Positions 35,260 to 44,593 are shown, counted from the first letter of the stretch. The stretch is DNA of 64,000 nt from Mycobacterium paragordonae (GCF_003614435.1 NZ_CP025546.1:2046001-2110000), one strand, 5' to 3'. Notes: generated by a model from the sequence alone, not told the origin. A program made the numbers and translations.

Positions 35260-36329
35260 CCCGGCGGATAGCCGTCACGGGCGCCAGCGGCAATGTGGGC
35301 ACTGCGCTGTTGCGCGCGGTCGCCGATGCCGATTATGAGGTCGTCGGAATTGCGCGGCGTCAGCCGTCGCCGCAGGACGTGTATCGGCATGTCGAGTGGC
35401 ATCAGCTGGATGTCGCTGACAACGATGCGGAAGCCAAGCTGCGCAACATCTTTCGTGACGTCGACTGCGTGGTGCACCTGGCCTGGGGGTTTCAGCCCAC
35501 CCGCAACGCGCGCTATCTGTACGAGGTCGGCATCCGCGGCACCTCCGCGGTGCTGGGCGCGGCGCACGGCGCCGGGGTACCTCATCTGGTGCACATGTCG
35601 TCCCTCGGCGCGTATGCACCTGGCCGCTACGGCGAGAAGGTGGACGAGTCGTGGTCGACCGCGGGCCTGTGCACGTCGACGTACAGCAGGGCGAAGTCGG
35701 CCGCGGAGAATCTGCTCGACGACTACGAGGCGACGCACTCCGACGGTGTGGGAATCACCAGGCTGCGCCCGGGTTTGATTTTGCAGCGCAATGCCGCCGC
35801 CGGTCTGCGCCGCTATACGCTGCCCGCCTACATAGATCCGGGGTGGTTGCGCTGGCTACCGGTGCTGCCGCTGGACCGGTCCTTCAAGGTGTCCATGGTT
35901 CACGCCGACGATGTGGCGGACGCGTGTGTGCGGGCGATCGAGCGGCGTGCGCTGGGGCCGTTCAATCTGGCCGCTGAACCGGCGGTGACCCGAGATGACA
36001 TCGCTGATGCGCTGGGCGCCAAAGCCATTCATGTGCCGGCTGGGCTGCTCGGCCCGCTGGTGCAGGCGACCTGGCGGGCCCGGCTGCAGCCGATCGACCG
36101 GGGCTGGTTGGACATGGCGTTCTCCGCGCCGCTGCTGGCCACCGAGCGGGCGCGTCAGGAGCTGGGCTGGACGCCGCGGTGGTCGTCGCTGGACGCTTTC
36201 GCCGACCTGATGGACGGATTGCTGCACGACAAGGGAATGCCCAGTCCGGTGCTGTGGCCGCGCTCGCTGCGCACCGCGCTGATGCGCGACGTGTCGCACG
36301 GACCGGTCACCACCCGACCGGTGCCGTAA
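35256..36329 (+). CDS. NAD(P)-dependent epimerase/dehydratase (extended SDR)
   Basis: A 357-residue extended short-chain dehydrogenase. The Rossmann motif TGASGNVG lies at residues 8-15. A serine-rich active-site strand (LVHMSSLGAYAPG) and YSRAKSAAE (Tyr and Lys catalytic pair) follow. Substrate is unknown. The GTG overlaps the stop of the preceding gene (GTGA). It converges, with no gap, on the TIGR01777 gene. Confidence 0.82.
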   Translation: MTRRIAVTGASGNVGTALLRAVADADYEVVGIARRQPSPQDVYRHVEWHQLDVADNDAEAKLRNIFRDVDCVVHLAWGFQPTRNARYLYEVGIRGTSAVLGAAHGAGVPHLVHMSSLGAYAPGRYGEKVDESWSTAGLCTSTYSRAKSAAENLLDDYEATHSDGVGITRLRPGLILQRNAAAGLRRYTLPAYIDPGWLRWLPVLPLDRSFKVSMVHADDVADACVRAIERRALGPFNLAAEPAVTRDDIADALGAKAIHVPAGLLGPLVQATWRARLQPIDRGWLDMAFSAPLLATERARQELGWTPRWSSLDAFADLMDGLLHDKGMPSPVLWPRSLRTALMRDVSHGPVTTRPVP

Positions 36330-37679
36330 CTAGCCGCTGCGCCCGAGCAGGTGCCGCAACGCGGATTCGAGATCGGGCTGGCGGAACGAGTGACCCAGAT
36401 TCGTCAGCCGGGCAGGTGTCACCCGCTGATTCGCCAACGCGAGTTCCCGCGCGCCCTGGGCGCCGAGCAGGACCCGTGGGCCCAGCGACGGAACCGGCAG
36501 GATCGCCGGCCGGTGCAACACACCGGCGAGCGTTCGGGTGTAGTCGGTATTCCGAACCGGTTGCGGGGCAACGGCATTGACCGGCCCGGACAGTTCGCCG
36601 TCCCACCACGCGCGGTGATAGATATCGACCAGGTCGTCGATTCCGATCCAGGAGAACCATTGCCGGCCGTTGCCGAGCCGGCCGCCGAGGCCGGCGCTGA
36701 ACAGCAGCCGCATCAGCTGCAGCGTGCCCCCCGCGGGGGACTGGACAATGCCGGTGCGCACCTTGACCACCCGGGCTCCGGCCTGCTCGGCCGGCGCGGC
36801 GGCGTCCTCCCAGTCGGCCACCACGTCGGCCAGGAAGCCGTCGCCGCGCACGCTGTCTTCGGTGAGGGGCTCGTCGCCCCGGTCGTACCCGTAGAACCCG
36901 ATGGCCGAGGCGGAGATCAGCACGGGCGTTCCGGTGCGGGCCACCAGTTCGGCCAGTCGTCGCGTGGGCCCGATCCGGCTGTCCCGGATGGCTTTTCGAT
37001 GCTTTTCGGTGAATCGTCCGGCGATCGAGGCGCCTGCGAGATGGATGACCGCGTCCACCCCGGCCAGTAGGTCCGGATCGGGGTCGTCGGTATTCCACTG
37101 GCGCTCGTCGGGGCTCTGCGCCGCGCCGCGGACCAGTCGAATGACGCGGTGGCCGCCGGTGCTCAGGAACGCGGTCAGGGCGGTGCCGACCAATCCTGAG
37201 GAACCCGTGACGGCGACGGTGGAAGGCTTGAGTCCGTTCTCGGCCGCCCGCCGGTGCGCGGCCAGGTCATCGGCCAGCTGGCGGTGCCGGTAGACGAACA
37301 TCGGACGCAGCGCGCGCTCTGGCACCGGCGTGTCCACCCGGTCGATGACGCGGGTCTGCCCTGCGCCGACTTCTTCGAAATCGTGGGTGTGCCGCCAGTG
37401 TCCGATGATTCGCGGGGGCAGCGAAGCCAGTCCGTCGCTGCTGAGCACATCGACGAAACGCCTTGGCGGATCATAGGAATCCGGCTGATGCTGGGCCACC
37501 CAGCGCAGGCCGCCCGGCAGGCCGAGGATGGCACGGCCGTCCTTGAGCGACTCGGCCTCGCTGACGAGCCGCATCGGCGACCAAGGCGGCGAAAGCCGGG
37601 CGAAGGCGCCGGGGCGAGTGTGCCAGGCGAACACCTCGTCGCGCGGCGCGTCGATAACGCTCGAATAAGTCAGGCCCAT
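36330..37679 (-). CDS. SRPBCC domain fused to TIGR01777 SDR
   Basis: A 449-residue two-domain protein. Residues 1-150 form an SRPBCC (START-like) ligand-binding domain, with GLTYSSVIDAPRDEVFAWHT and RRFVDVLSSDG. The remainder is the TIGR01777 SDR: TVAVTGSSGLVGTALTAFL then VLISASAIGFYGYDRGDEPL and GRQWFSWIGIDDLVDIYHRA. Such fusions occur in gene sets near photolyase and carotenoid genes in other bacteria; the reaction is unknown. The ATG at 37679 begins the SRPBCC domain. Confidence 0.85.
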   Translation of the reverse strand: MGLTYSSVIDAPRDEVFAWHTRPGAFARLSPPWSPMRLVSEAESLKDGRAILGLPGGLRWVAQHQPDSYDPPRRFVDVLSSDGLASLPPRIIGHWRHTHDFEEVGAGQTRVIDRVDTPVPERALRPMFVYRHRQLADDLAAHRRAAENGLKPSTVAVTGSSGLVGTALTAFLSTGGHRVIRLVRGAAQSPDERQWNTDDPDPDLLAGVDAVIHLAGASIAGRFTEKHRKAIRDSRIGPTRRLAELVARTGTPVLISASAIGFYGYDRGDEPLTEDSVRGDGFLADVVADWEDAAAPAEQAGARVVKVRTGIVQSPAGGTLQLMRLLFSAGLGGRLGNGRQWFSWIGIDDLVDIYHRAWWDGELSGPVNAVAPQPVRNTDYTRTLAGVLHRPAILPVPSLGPRVLLGAQGARELALANQRVTPARLTNLGHSFRQPDLESALRHLLGRSG

Positions 37680-37734
37680 GCATGTGACGTTACCGACCGA
37701 AGAGACGGTGCGCCGGTGCGGCATTCTTGTCTGC

Positions 37735-38697
37735 ATGGGTGTTCGCGACGGAATCGTTTCGCTGTTCGACGCCGTGTTGGACCGGGCGGTGGTGCCGGGC
37801 TATACCCGGATCGGATATCGCCTCCGGACCCTCGAGTGGCCGGATGATGTGCAGACCGGCGCCCTGCGCGGACGCACGGCGCTGGTCACCGGCGCCAACC
37901 GCGGCATCGGCAAAGCCATCGCCGCCGGGTTGGCCGGGCTGGGTGCGACCGTGCTGCTGACGGTGCGCGACGGCGCGAAGGGGGAACAGGCGCGTGCCGA
38001 GATCATCGCCGGCAACCCCGATGCCGATATTCGCGTCGAGGTGTGTGACATGTCGGACCTGGCCGGGGTGCGCGCGTTCGCCGCGGATCTGGCCGGGCGA
38101 ATGGCGGGGCTGGACATCCTGATCCACAACGCGGGGCTGCTGCCCGCTCAGCGCGCCGAGACGAGCGAGGGACATGAGGTCACGCTGGCCACCCATGTGC
38201 TGGGCCCGCTGCTGTTGACCGAGGGTCTGCTGCCGTTGCTGCGCGCGTCCAGCGATCCGCGGGTAATCCTGATGTCGTCGGGCGGGATGTACACCCAGCA
38301 GTTGCCGGTCGAGGACCCGGAATACCGGGCGGGGCGTTACCGCGGCGCCATTGCCTATGCCCGCAGCAAGCGGATTCAGGTGGCGTTCACGTCGATCCTG
38401 GCCCGCCGCTGGGCCGGCATCCGGGTCTATTCGATGCACCCCGGGTGGGCGGACACCCCGGGAGTGGCGTCCTCGCTGCCCGGCTTCCGGCGCCTCACCG
38501 GCCCGCTGCTGCGCACCGCCGAGGAGGGCGCCGACACCGCGGTCTGGCTGGCCGCGACCAAACCGGCACCGCCCACCGGACTTTTCTGGCACGACCGACG
38601 GCCGCGCCCGCAGCACTACCTGCCGACGACCTGGTACAGCGATGAGGAATTGGCGCGGATGTGGCGGTACTGCGCCGACGCGGTCGGGCTGGACTAA
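37735..38697 (+). CDS. SDR family oxidoreductase (DHRS12-like)
   Basis: A 320-residue classical SDR. The cofactor motif TGANRGIG is near residue 60, NAG in ILIHNAGLLPAQRAE, and the active-site YARSK with the upstream VILMSSGGMY serine. The N-terminal stretch SLFDAVLDRAVVPGYTRIGYRLR is typical of DHRS12-like members. The substrate is unknown. It is divergent from the TIGR01777 gene, with 55 bases between starts, and its stop overlaps the facing glycosyltransferase gene by four bases. Confidence 0.85.
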   Translation: MGVRDGIVSLFDAVLDRAVVPGYTRIGYRLRTLEWPDDVQTGALRGRTALVTGANRGIGKAIAAGLAGLGATVLLTVRDGAKGEQARAEIIAGNPDADIRVEVCDMSDLAGVRAFAADLAGRMAGLDILIHNAGLLPAQRAETSEGHEVTLATHVLGPLLLTEGLLPLLRASSDPRVILMSSGGMYTQQLPVEDPEYRAGRYRGAIAYARSKRIQVAFTSILARRWAGIRVYSMHPGWADTPGVASSLPGFRRLTGPLLRTAEEGADTAVWLAATKPAPPTGLFWHDRRPRPQHYLPTTWYSDEELARMWRYCADAVGLD

Positions 38698-39932
38698 CGG
38701 TCCGGCAGCGCGTGCTCGACGACCGGCCGTCGCGGCTGCGGTTGGCGCTCACGGCGTTTGGCGGCCAGATAGACCTGCGCCGTCTCGTGTGCCACGGTCT
38801 GCCAGTCGAAGTCTGACGTCAGCCGCTCCCGGGCGGCGCGGGCCCGGCGCTGGGCCGCGGCCGGGTCGGCGAGCGCCGAGTTGGCGGCGGCGGCCAGTCC
38901 GGCCACGTCGCGGGGGGCGAACGACATTCCGGTGACGCCGTTGATCACGGCTTCGCCCAGGCCGCCGGTGTTGGACGTGACCAGCGGGATGCCGGCCGCG
39001 GCGGCCTCCAGTGCGGCCAGCCCGAACGGCTCGTAGTGGCTGGGCAGCACCGCGGCGTCGGCCCGGTGCAGCGCGGCCAGTAGCTCGTCATGGTGGAGAT
39101 GCCCGACGAAGTGGGTTGCCTTGCGCACCTTGTGTTTACGGGCCTGCTCGACGAGCCAGTCCTGCTGGGTGCCGTCGCCGGCGACGGTCAGGGTGGTGCC
39201 GGGGTGGGCGCGCCTGATCCGGGGTAGTGCGGCGATCGCGTCGTGCACGCCCTTCTCGTACTCCAGCCGTCCGACGTAAAGGAGTTCTGCCGGGCCGGTG
39301 CGTGGACGGCGGTCGGCGAAGGGCCAGCGTGCCGCGTCGATGCCGTTGCGGATCACCGTGGTCTCGGACAGACCGGGGCCGAAAAGTTCGGTAATTTCCT
39401 CGCGCATCGACGCCGAACACGTGATGAGCGAATCGGATTCGCGCACCAGCCACGACTCGACCGCGTGCACCTGCCGGCTGATCGCCCCGCTGACCCAGCC
39501 GGAATGCCGTCCGGCTTCCGTCGCATGAATCGTGGAAACGATTGGCACGTCATAGAATTCAGCGAGCGCGAGGGCGGGATGTGCCACCAGCCAGTCGTGG
39601 GCGTGCACCACGTCGGGGCGCCACGGCCGGCGGCCGCCGGTGATCGACAGGCCGGCGCGGATCATGGCGTGGCCCATGGCCAGCGTCCAGGCCATCATGT
39701 CGGTGCCAAAGGTGAACTCATGCGGATCCTGTGCGGCGGCGATCACCCGCACGCCGTCGTGCACCTCATCCGACGTCGGATGGGTGCTGGGATCGGTGCC
39801 GGTGGGCCGGCGGGACAGCACGACGACCTCATGGCCGGCCTCGGCGAGCGCGGTGGACAAGTGGTGTACGTGCCGGCCGAGGCCGCCGATGACCACCGGC
39901 GGGTACTCCCACGAGATCATCAGGATCTTCAT
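38694..39932 (-). CDS. Alpha-glucosyltransferase of methylglucose lipopolysaccharide synthesis (Rv3032 type)
   Basis: A 412-residue GT4 family GT-B enzyme: MKILMISWEYPPVVIGGLGRHV at the N-terminus, and the donor site with PSHYEPFGLAALEAAAAGIP (EX7E motif) near residue 305. Length and sequence match Rv3032, shown in M. tuberculosis to elongate the alpha-1,4-glucan of methylglucose lipopolysaccharide. Acts in the cytoplasm with ADP- or UDP-glucose. The ATG at 39932 begins the conserved fold. It is the third of three leftward genes with the GH57 enzyme and a methyltransferase. Confidence 0.9.
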   Translation of the reverse strand: MKILMISWEYPPVVIGGLGRHVHHLSTALAEAGHEVVVLSRRPTGTDPSTHPTSDEVHDGVRVIAAAQDPHEFTFGTDMMAWTLAMGHAMIRAGLSITGGRRPWRPDVVHAHDWLVAHPALALAEFYDVPIVSTIHATEAGRHSGWVSGAISRQVHAVESWLVRESDSLITCSASMREEITELFGPGLSETTVIRNGIDAARWPFADRRPRTGPAELLYVGRLEYEKGVHDAIAALPRIRRAHPGTTLTVAGDGTQQDWLVEQARKHKVRKATHFVGHLHHDELLAALHRADAAVLPSHYEPFGLAALEAAAAGIPLVTSNTGGLGEAVINGVTGMSFAPRDVAGLAAAANSALADPAAAQRRARAARERLTSDFDWQTVAHETAQVYLAAKRRERQPQPRRPVVEHALPDR

Positions 39933-39952
39933 GGCCGCGCCTGGGCGGATGT

Positions 39953-40144
39953 GTGGGGCGCGGCTGGGCGCGAGGGTGCGCAGAATGCCATCGTCAGCGG
40001 CGTGTCGCCGGCAATCTGTGCACGCTCGGCGGAGGCGTGGGGTGCGGCTGGGCGCGAGCGACCGCAAATTGTCAGGTTTGGCGGCGTGTCGGTGGCGACA
40101 TGCGGGCGCTCGGCGGGGTTGAGGGGTGCGGCGGAGCTGTGCGG
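39953..40144. repeat. 84-base tandem repeat, 2.3 copies, between the Rv3031- and Rv3032-type genes
   Basis: Units start at 39953, 40037 and 40121, each beginning with a GGGG(C/T)GCGGC block. The first two also share GGCTGGGCGCGAG and GGCGTGTCG. The third is cut short. The period is 84 bases. No convincing gene lies in the 232-base gap. Confidence 0.75.
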
Positions 40145-40164
40145 CCCTGCCTGTGACAAGGCGC

Positions 40165-41745
40165 TCACTTGGGCAATCTCCGGGCGTCGAGGGCGCCGAA
40201 CAGGCCGTCGGCCCGGTTCCAGCCTTGCGCGAGTCGTTGCGCGGTGTCGCGGCGGCCCGACGCCAGCGCCCCGGCGATCTCCCGGGTGGCGTGGGCGTGC
40301 AGATGGGCGCGGTAGCGCGCGTAGTCGGCGGCGGAGTCCTTGCTGACCATGAACGGCCAATCGCTCGACACCGTGAGCAGCGTCTCGCGCAGGATCTGAT
40401 CGGCGACGTGATCGCGGGGGATGGGCCCGTCCAGCGACGCCGTCTGGGCCAGCGCCTTGTCCACGGTGGTCAGCGCCGTGTCGACCACCTCGGAGTTGAG
40501 CTGCACCAGGTCGGCCACCTGCTCGCCGTTCCATACCTGCCAGTCCTTGCCGGAACCCCAGGAGCTGGGCGGCAACTCGACGGGCGTCCCGACGAATCCG
40601 GCCGACATCGCGTCGCGCAGCGTCCCGACCTGGACACCGGCCTCGGGCAGTGCCCGCAGCACGCGTGCCAGCCAGGTCGGGCCCTCGTACCACCAGTGCC
40701 CGAACAGTTCGGTGTCGAACGCGGCCACCACGTGCGCGGGCCGGCCGATCCGTTCGGACTCCGAGGCCAGCCGGTTGCGGACCACCTCGACGAAGTCGGC
40801 GACGTGGACGTCGACGGCGTGATCGGCGCGTTGAGGGTCATACGGGGCCTTGCCGTCGGACCCCACGTTGCGGCCGGTGACGCGGGCGGGCTTGAGCCCG
40901 GTCAGGTGGTCGTAGGTGTGGAAATCGCGGTAGGCGGCGTGCCCGGGGTAGCCCGACTTGGGCGACCACACGCGGTAACTGACCTGCAGGTCACGCCCGA
41001 ACGCGACCACTGCGCTGGTGCCGACCGGGCGGCCCAGCGCGGTGTCGCCGTGCAGCGATGGCCCGTCGACCATGAAGTGGCTGACGCCGGCCGCGGCATA
41101 GTCGTGCTCCATGCCGGGGGCATAGGCGCACTCGGGCGCCCAGATCCCGGTGGGTTCGTGCGACAGTCGCAACCGTGCGTCGGCCAGGCCCTCGCGCAGG
41201 GCGAACTCCCGCAGCCGCGGAGCCAGCAGCGGCTGGAACGGATGGGCGAGCGGCCCGCCCAGCAACTCCACGGTGCCGTCGTCGATCAGACCCCGCAGTA
41301 GCGGGCTGCCGCCGTGCCGCCACAGCGTGGCGAAGTCCTCGAGCGCCTGATCGGCTTCCTGGCATTCACGAATGCCGAAGGCCCGCAACGCTTCCGGCGT
41401 GCAGGACAGATAACCGGACGACTTCGACTTCGGCAGCGTGCGCACGCTGGCAGCCTCGGCCGCGCGCAGCCGCCAGTTGGCCAGCCAGTGGTACATGCCG
41501 TCCAGGCAGTACGGGTCGTCGAGTTGAGCGTTGACCACCGGCGTCATGCCCAGGGTGAGCAACCCGCGGCGGTCCTCGTCGGCCAGCGCGCGCAGCACCC
41601 GGAAAAGCGGCAGGTAGGCCGCCGCCCAGGACTGGTAGAGCCATTCCTCTCCGACCGGCCAGCGACCGTGATGGGCCAGCCAGGGCAGGTGCGTGTGCAG
41701 CACCAACGTGAACATGCCGGGCACCCGGTCGGGTGAACTGGTCAA
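40165..41745 (-). CDS. GH57 family alpha-glucan branching-type enzyme (Rv3031 type)
   Basis: A 526-residue glycoside hydrolase family 57 protein, exactly the Rv3031 length. The N-terminal strand FTLVLHTHLPWLAHHGRWPVGEEW contains the conserved HTHLPW, GIWAPECAYAPGMEHDY holds the nucleophile Glu region, and VVAAFDTELFGHWWYEGP the acid Asp region. GH57 members of this type form alpha-1,6 branches in alpha-glucans. The start is TTG at 41745, overlapping the upstream stop (TTGA); an ATG ten codons later is possible. Confidence 0.88.
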   Translation of the reverse strand: MTSSPDRVPGMFTLVLHTHLPWLAHHGRWPVGEEWLYQSWAAAYLPLFRVLRALADEDRRGLLTLGMTPVVNAQLDDPYCLDGMYHWLANWRLRAAEAASVRTLPKSKSSGYLSCTPEALRAFGIRECQEADQALEDFATLWRHGGSPLLRGLIDDGTVELLGGPLAHPFQPLLAPRLREFALREGLADARLRLSHEPTGIWAPECAYAPGMEHDYAAAGVSHFMVDGPSLHGDTALGRPVGTSAVVAFGRDLQVSYRVWSPKSGYPGHAAYRDFHTYDHLTGLKPARVTGRNVGSDGKAPYDPQRADHAVDVHVADFVEVVRNRLASESERIGRPAHVVAAFDTELFGHWWYEGPTWLARVLRALPEAGVQVGTLRDAMSAGFVGTPVELPPSSWGSGKDWQVWNGEQVADLVQLNSEVVDTALTTVDKALAQTASLDGPIPRDHVADQILRETLLTVSSDWPFMVSKDSAADYARYRAHLHAHATREIAGALASGRRDTAQRLAQGWNRADGLFGALDARRLPK

Positions 41746-42539
41746 TTGCGCACCGCGATCGCGACCAGATCCAGGCTGTCGTCGATATCACACACCGCCC
41801 GATCCAGGAGGTCGAAGTCGGCCGTGGCCACCGCCGCGACGTCGGCCACCAACTCCGGTGACCAGGGCGCATCGGCCACCGCCCGCTCGATTTGCGCGTC
41901 GATGATGGAGCCGCCGTGGCGGGCATCCATCTCCCGCAGGCGCGGGCCATGAAACAAACCGAGCACAGCCGCCTCTTCGAAACCCCCGTCGACCAGCAGC
42001 TCGGTGAGCTCGTCGGCGTTGAGTTCGCGGGTGTGGAACGGGTTGATCGGGGTGTCGCGGCCGGGGGAGAAGGTGATCCGGTTGGGCGTCGACACCATCA
42101 GCAGGCCCGCGGGCCGCAGCACCCGCGCGCACTCCCGGATGAATTGGCCCTGGTCCCACAGATGCTCGATGACCTGGAAATTCACCACGACGTCCACCGA
42201 CGCGTCGGGCAGTGGCAGCTCGGTCAGGTTGGCGTGCAGCACCTCGACCCGGGGGTAGCGGCTGCGGACGTGGGCGACGGCGGACTCGTCGTAGTCGACG
42301 GCGACCACCCGGCGCGCCACCCCGGCGATCAGGTCTGCGCCGTAACCCTCACCACAGCCGGCCTCCAAGACGTCGCGGTCCGCGCAGCGCGGAGCCAGGC
42401 GCTGGTAGACCACCTCGTGTCGACGGAACCAGTAGTTCTCGATGTCGAGGTCAGGGATGGTGCGCTCGCCTGTCAGCGTCAACCCCGGATCGACCGTGGC
42501 GTCGATCCGGTCCGGAGTATTGGGGACGATTGCACTCAT
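41742..42539 (-). CDS. SAM-dependent methyltransferase (Rv3030 type)
   Basis: A 265-residue class I methyltransferase with motif I VLEAGCGEGYGADLI, motif II VVAVDYDESAV and VVNFQVIEHLWDQGQF. The M. tuberculosis homologue Rv3030 is proposed to methylate glucose units of methylglucose lipopolysaccharide. It is first in a three-gene leftward operon with the branching enzyme and glucosyltransferase and divergent from fixA, with a 218-base control region between them. Confidence 0.86.
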   Translation of the reverse strand: MSAIVPNTPDRIDATVDPGLTLTGERTIPDLDIENYWFRRHEVVYQRLAPRCADRDVLEAGCGEGYGADLIAGVARRVVAVDYDESAVAHVRSRYPRVEVLHANLTELPLPDASVDVVVNFQVIEHLWDQGQFIRECARVLRPAGLLMVSTPNRITFSPGRDTPINPFHTRELNADELTELLVDGGFEEAAVLGLFHGPRLREMDARHGGSIIDAQIERAVADAPWSPELVADVAAVATADFDLLDRAVCDIDDSLDLVAIAVRN

Positions 42540-42657
42540 TGTTAAGGCAGGCTAATGCCTGGCCTCTGATTCGCGAACCGGACGGGGGATCAAGGGGGCA
42601 GCCCAGGGCAATCGTCCCAGTAAGCACCCGCTATGGTGGGATGGCAGACCGCGAGAA

Positions 42658-42673
42658 GTTACCCACTAGTAAC
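42658..42673. promoter_or_regulatory. Inverted repeat upstream of fixA
   Basis: GTTACCCACTAGTAAC has GTTAC and GTAAC arms around six bases, 85 bases before the fixA start. It looks like a TetR-type site, but no regulator gene is adjacent. A weaker AGGCA/TGCCT repeat lies at about 42547-42562, close to the methyltransferase start. Confidence 0.4.
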
Positions 42674-42757
42674 ATGGCGTATGCGGTCAAGAAACGTGTT
42701 ACCGAGGTCCCTCAGCCGAGCGCTGTGGGACTCCTTCGAGGAGGACGAACCACACTC

Positions 42758-43549
42758 ATGACGAACATCGTGGTCCTGATCAAGCAGGTTCCGGACACCT
42801 GGTCGGAGCGCAAGCTCTCCGACGGCGACTGGACGCTCGACCGCGAGGCCGCTGACGCGGTCCTGGACGAGATCAACGAGCGCGCCGTGGAAGAAGCGCT
42901 GCAGATCCGGGAGCGGGAGGGTGGCGAAGGGTCGGTCACCGTGCTGACCGCCGGCCCCGAGCGCGCCACCGAGGCGATCCGCAAAGCCCTCTCCATGGGC
43001 GCCGACAAGGCCGTCCACCTCAAGGACGACGGCCTGCACGGCTCGTGCGTGGTGCAGACCGCGTGGGCGCTGGCCCGCGCACTGGGCACCATCGAAGGCA
43101 CCGAGCTGGTGATCGCCGGGAACGAGTCCACTGACGGCTCGGGCGGCGCGGTGCCGGCGATCATCGCCGAGTACCTGGGCCTGCCGCAGCTCACCCACGT
43201 GCGCAAGCTGTCCGTCGAGGGCGGCAAGATCACGGCCGAGCGCGAAACCGACGACGGCCTGTTCAGCCTCGAGGCGTCGCTGCCCGCCGTGGTCAGCGTC
43301 ACCGAGAAGATCAACGAGCCCCGCTTCCCGTCCTTCAAGGGCATCATGGCCGCGAAGAAGAAGGAAGTGACCGTCCTGACGCTGGCCGAGATCGGCGTCG
43401 AGGCCGACGAGGTGGGCCTGGACAACGCCGGGTCGTCGGTGCTGACCTCCACGCCGAAGCCGCCGAAGACGGCCGGTGAGAAGGTCACCGACGAGGGCGA
43501 GGGCGGCAGCGAGATCGTCAAGTACCTGGTTGGCCAGAAGATCATCTGA
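42758..43549 (+). CDS. fixA: Electron transfer flavoprotein beta subunit
   Basis: A 263-residue ETF beta subunit that carries electrons from acyl-CoA dehydrogenases to the respiratory chain. Typical are the N-terminus NIVVLIKQVPDTWSERKL, the AMP-binding region and VIAGNESTDGSGGAVPAIIAEYLG. A GAGGAGGA stretch lies upstream at 42738-42745. It forms an operon with fixB 43 bases downstream, as in M. tuberculosis Rv3029c-Rv3028c. Confidence 0.94.
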   Translation: MTNIVVLIKQVPDTWSERKLSDGDWTLDREAADAVLDEINERAVEEALQIREREGGEGSVTVLTAGPERATEAIRKALSMGADKAVHLKDDGLHGSCVVQTAWALARALGTIEGTELVIAGNESTDGSGGAVPAIIAEYLGLPQLTHVRKLSVEGGKITAERETDDGLFSLEASLPAVVSVTEKINEPRFPSFKGIMAAKKKEVTVLTLAEIGVEADEVGLDNAGSSVLTSTPKPPKTAGEKVTDEGEGGSEIVKYLVGQKII

Positions 43550-43592
43550 GCGCGAATCCGACACACAGACAGACTTAGAGAGCGAATAACCC

Positions 43593-44549
43593 ATGGCTGA
43601 AGTTCTGGTGCTCGTCGAGCACGCCGAAGGGGCCCTGAAGAAGGTCACTTCTGAATTGATCACTGCGGCACGTGCCCTTGGCGAGCCGGCCGCCGTCGTC
43701 GTCGGTGCGTCCGGCACCGCCGCACCGCTGGTGGACGGCCTCAAAGAGGCCGGCGCCGAGAAGATCTACGTCGCCGAGTCCGACGTGGCGGAGAACTACC
43801 TGATCACGCCGTACGTCGACGTGCTGGCCTCGCTGGCCGAGTCCAACGCGCCCGCGGCGGTGCTGCTGGCGGCCAACGCCGACGGCAAGGAGATCGCCGG
43901 CCGGCTGGCCGCGCGCATCGGGTCGGGTCTGCTGGTCGACGTGGTCGAGGTACGGGAGGGCAACAAGGCCCTGCACTCGATCTTCGGTGGCGCCTACACC
44001 GTCGAGTCCCAGGTCAACGGGGACACCCCGGTGATCACGGTCCGCGGCGGCGCCATCGACGCCGAGCCCAAGGCCGGCGCCGGCGAGCAGGTCAACGTCG
44101 AGGTTCCGGCCCAGGGCGAGAACGCGACCAAGATCACCTCCCGCGAGCCGGCCGTGGCCGGCGACCGCCCCGAGCTGACGGAGGCCAGCGTCGTGGTGTC
44201 CGGTGGCCGCGGCGTGGGCAGCGCGGAGAACTTCAGCGTGGTCGAGGAGCTGGCCGACTCGCTGGGCGGCGCCGTCGGCGCTTCCCGTGCCGCGGTGGAC
44301 TCCGGCTACTACCCGGGGCAGTTCCAGGTGGGCCAGACCGGCAAGACGGTCTCGCCGCAGCTGTACATCGCGCTGGGCATCTCCGGAGCCATCCAGCACC
44401 GGGCCGGCATGCAGACGTCGAAGACCATCGTCGCGGTGAACAAGGACGAAGAAGCACCGATCTTCGAGATCGCCGACTACGGCGTGGTCGGCGACCTGTT
44501 CAAGGTCACCCCGCAGGTGACCGAGGGCGTCAAGGCCCGCAAGGGCTGA
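43593..44549 (+). CDS. fixB: Electron transfer flavoprotein alpha subunit
   Basis: A 318-residue ETF alpha subunit, the same length as Rv3028c. The C-terminal FAD-binding signature is [20 protein letters not shown] followed by [25 protein letters not shown]. Together with FixA it forms the FAD/AMP heterodimer. An intrinsic-type terminator follows the stop at 44562-44593. Confidence 0.95.
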   Translation: MAEVLVLVEHAEGALKKVTSELITAARALGEPAAVVVGASGTAAPLVDGLKEAGAEKIYVAESDVAENYLITPYVDVLASLAESNAPAAVLLAANADGKEIAGRLAARIGSGLLVDVVEVREGNKALHSIFGGAYTVESQVNGDTPVITVRGGAIDAEPKAGAGEQVNVEVPAQGENATKITSREPAVAGDRPELTEASVVVSGGRGVGSAENFSVVEELADSLGGAVGASRAAVDSGYYPGQFQVGQTGKTVSPQLYIALGISGAIQHRAGMQTSKTIVAVNKDEEAPIFEIADYGVVGDLFKVTPQVTEGVKARKG

Positions 44550-44561
44550 TCTTCACGCGAA

Positions 44562-44593
44562 CGGCCCCGCGGGTTAACCTGCGGGGCCGTTTT
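44562..44593 (+). terminator. Intrinsic terminator after fixB
   Basis: A perfect nine-base stem, CGGCCCCGC (44562-44570) with GCGGGGCCG (44581-44589), encloses a ten-base loop and is followed by TTTT. It is one of the few canonical terminators in the window. Confidence 0.88.

Noticed and set aside
39933..40164. Small gene in the gap between the glucosyltransferase and GH57 genes
   Set aside because: The open frames are produced by the 84-base repeat, and no ribosome site or family match is seen.
42540..42570. Possible IdeR iron box upstream of the Rv3030-type gene
   Set aside because: Only the core AGGCTAA and short arms agree with the consensus; too many mismatches in the flanks.
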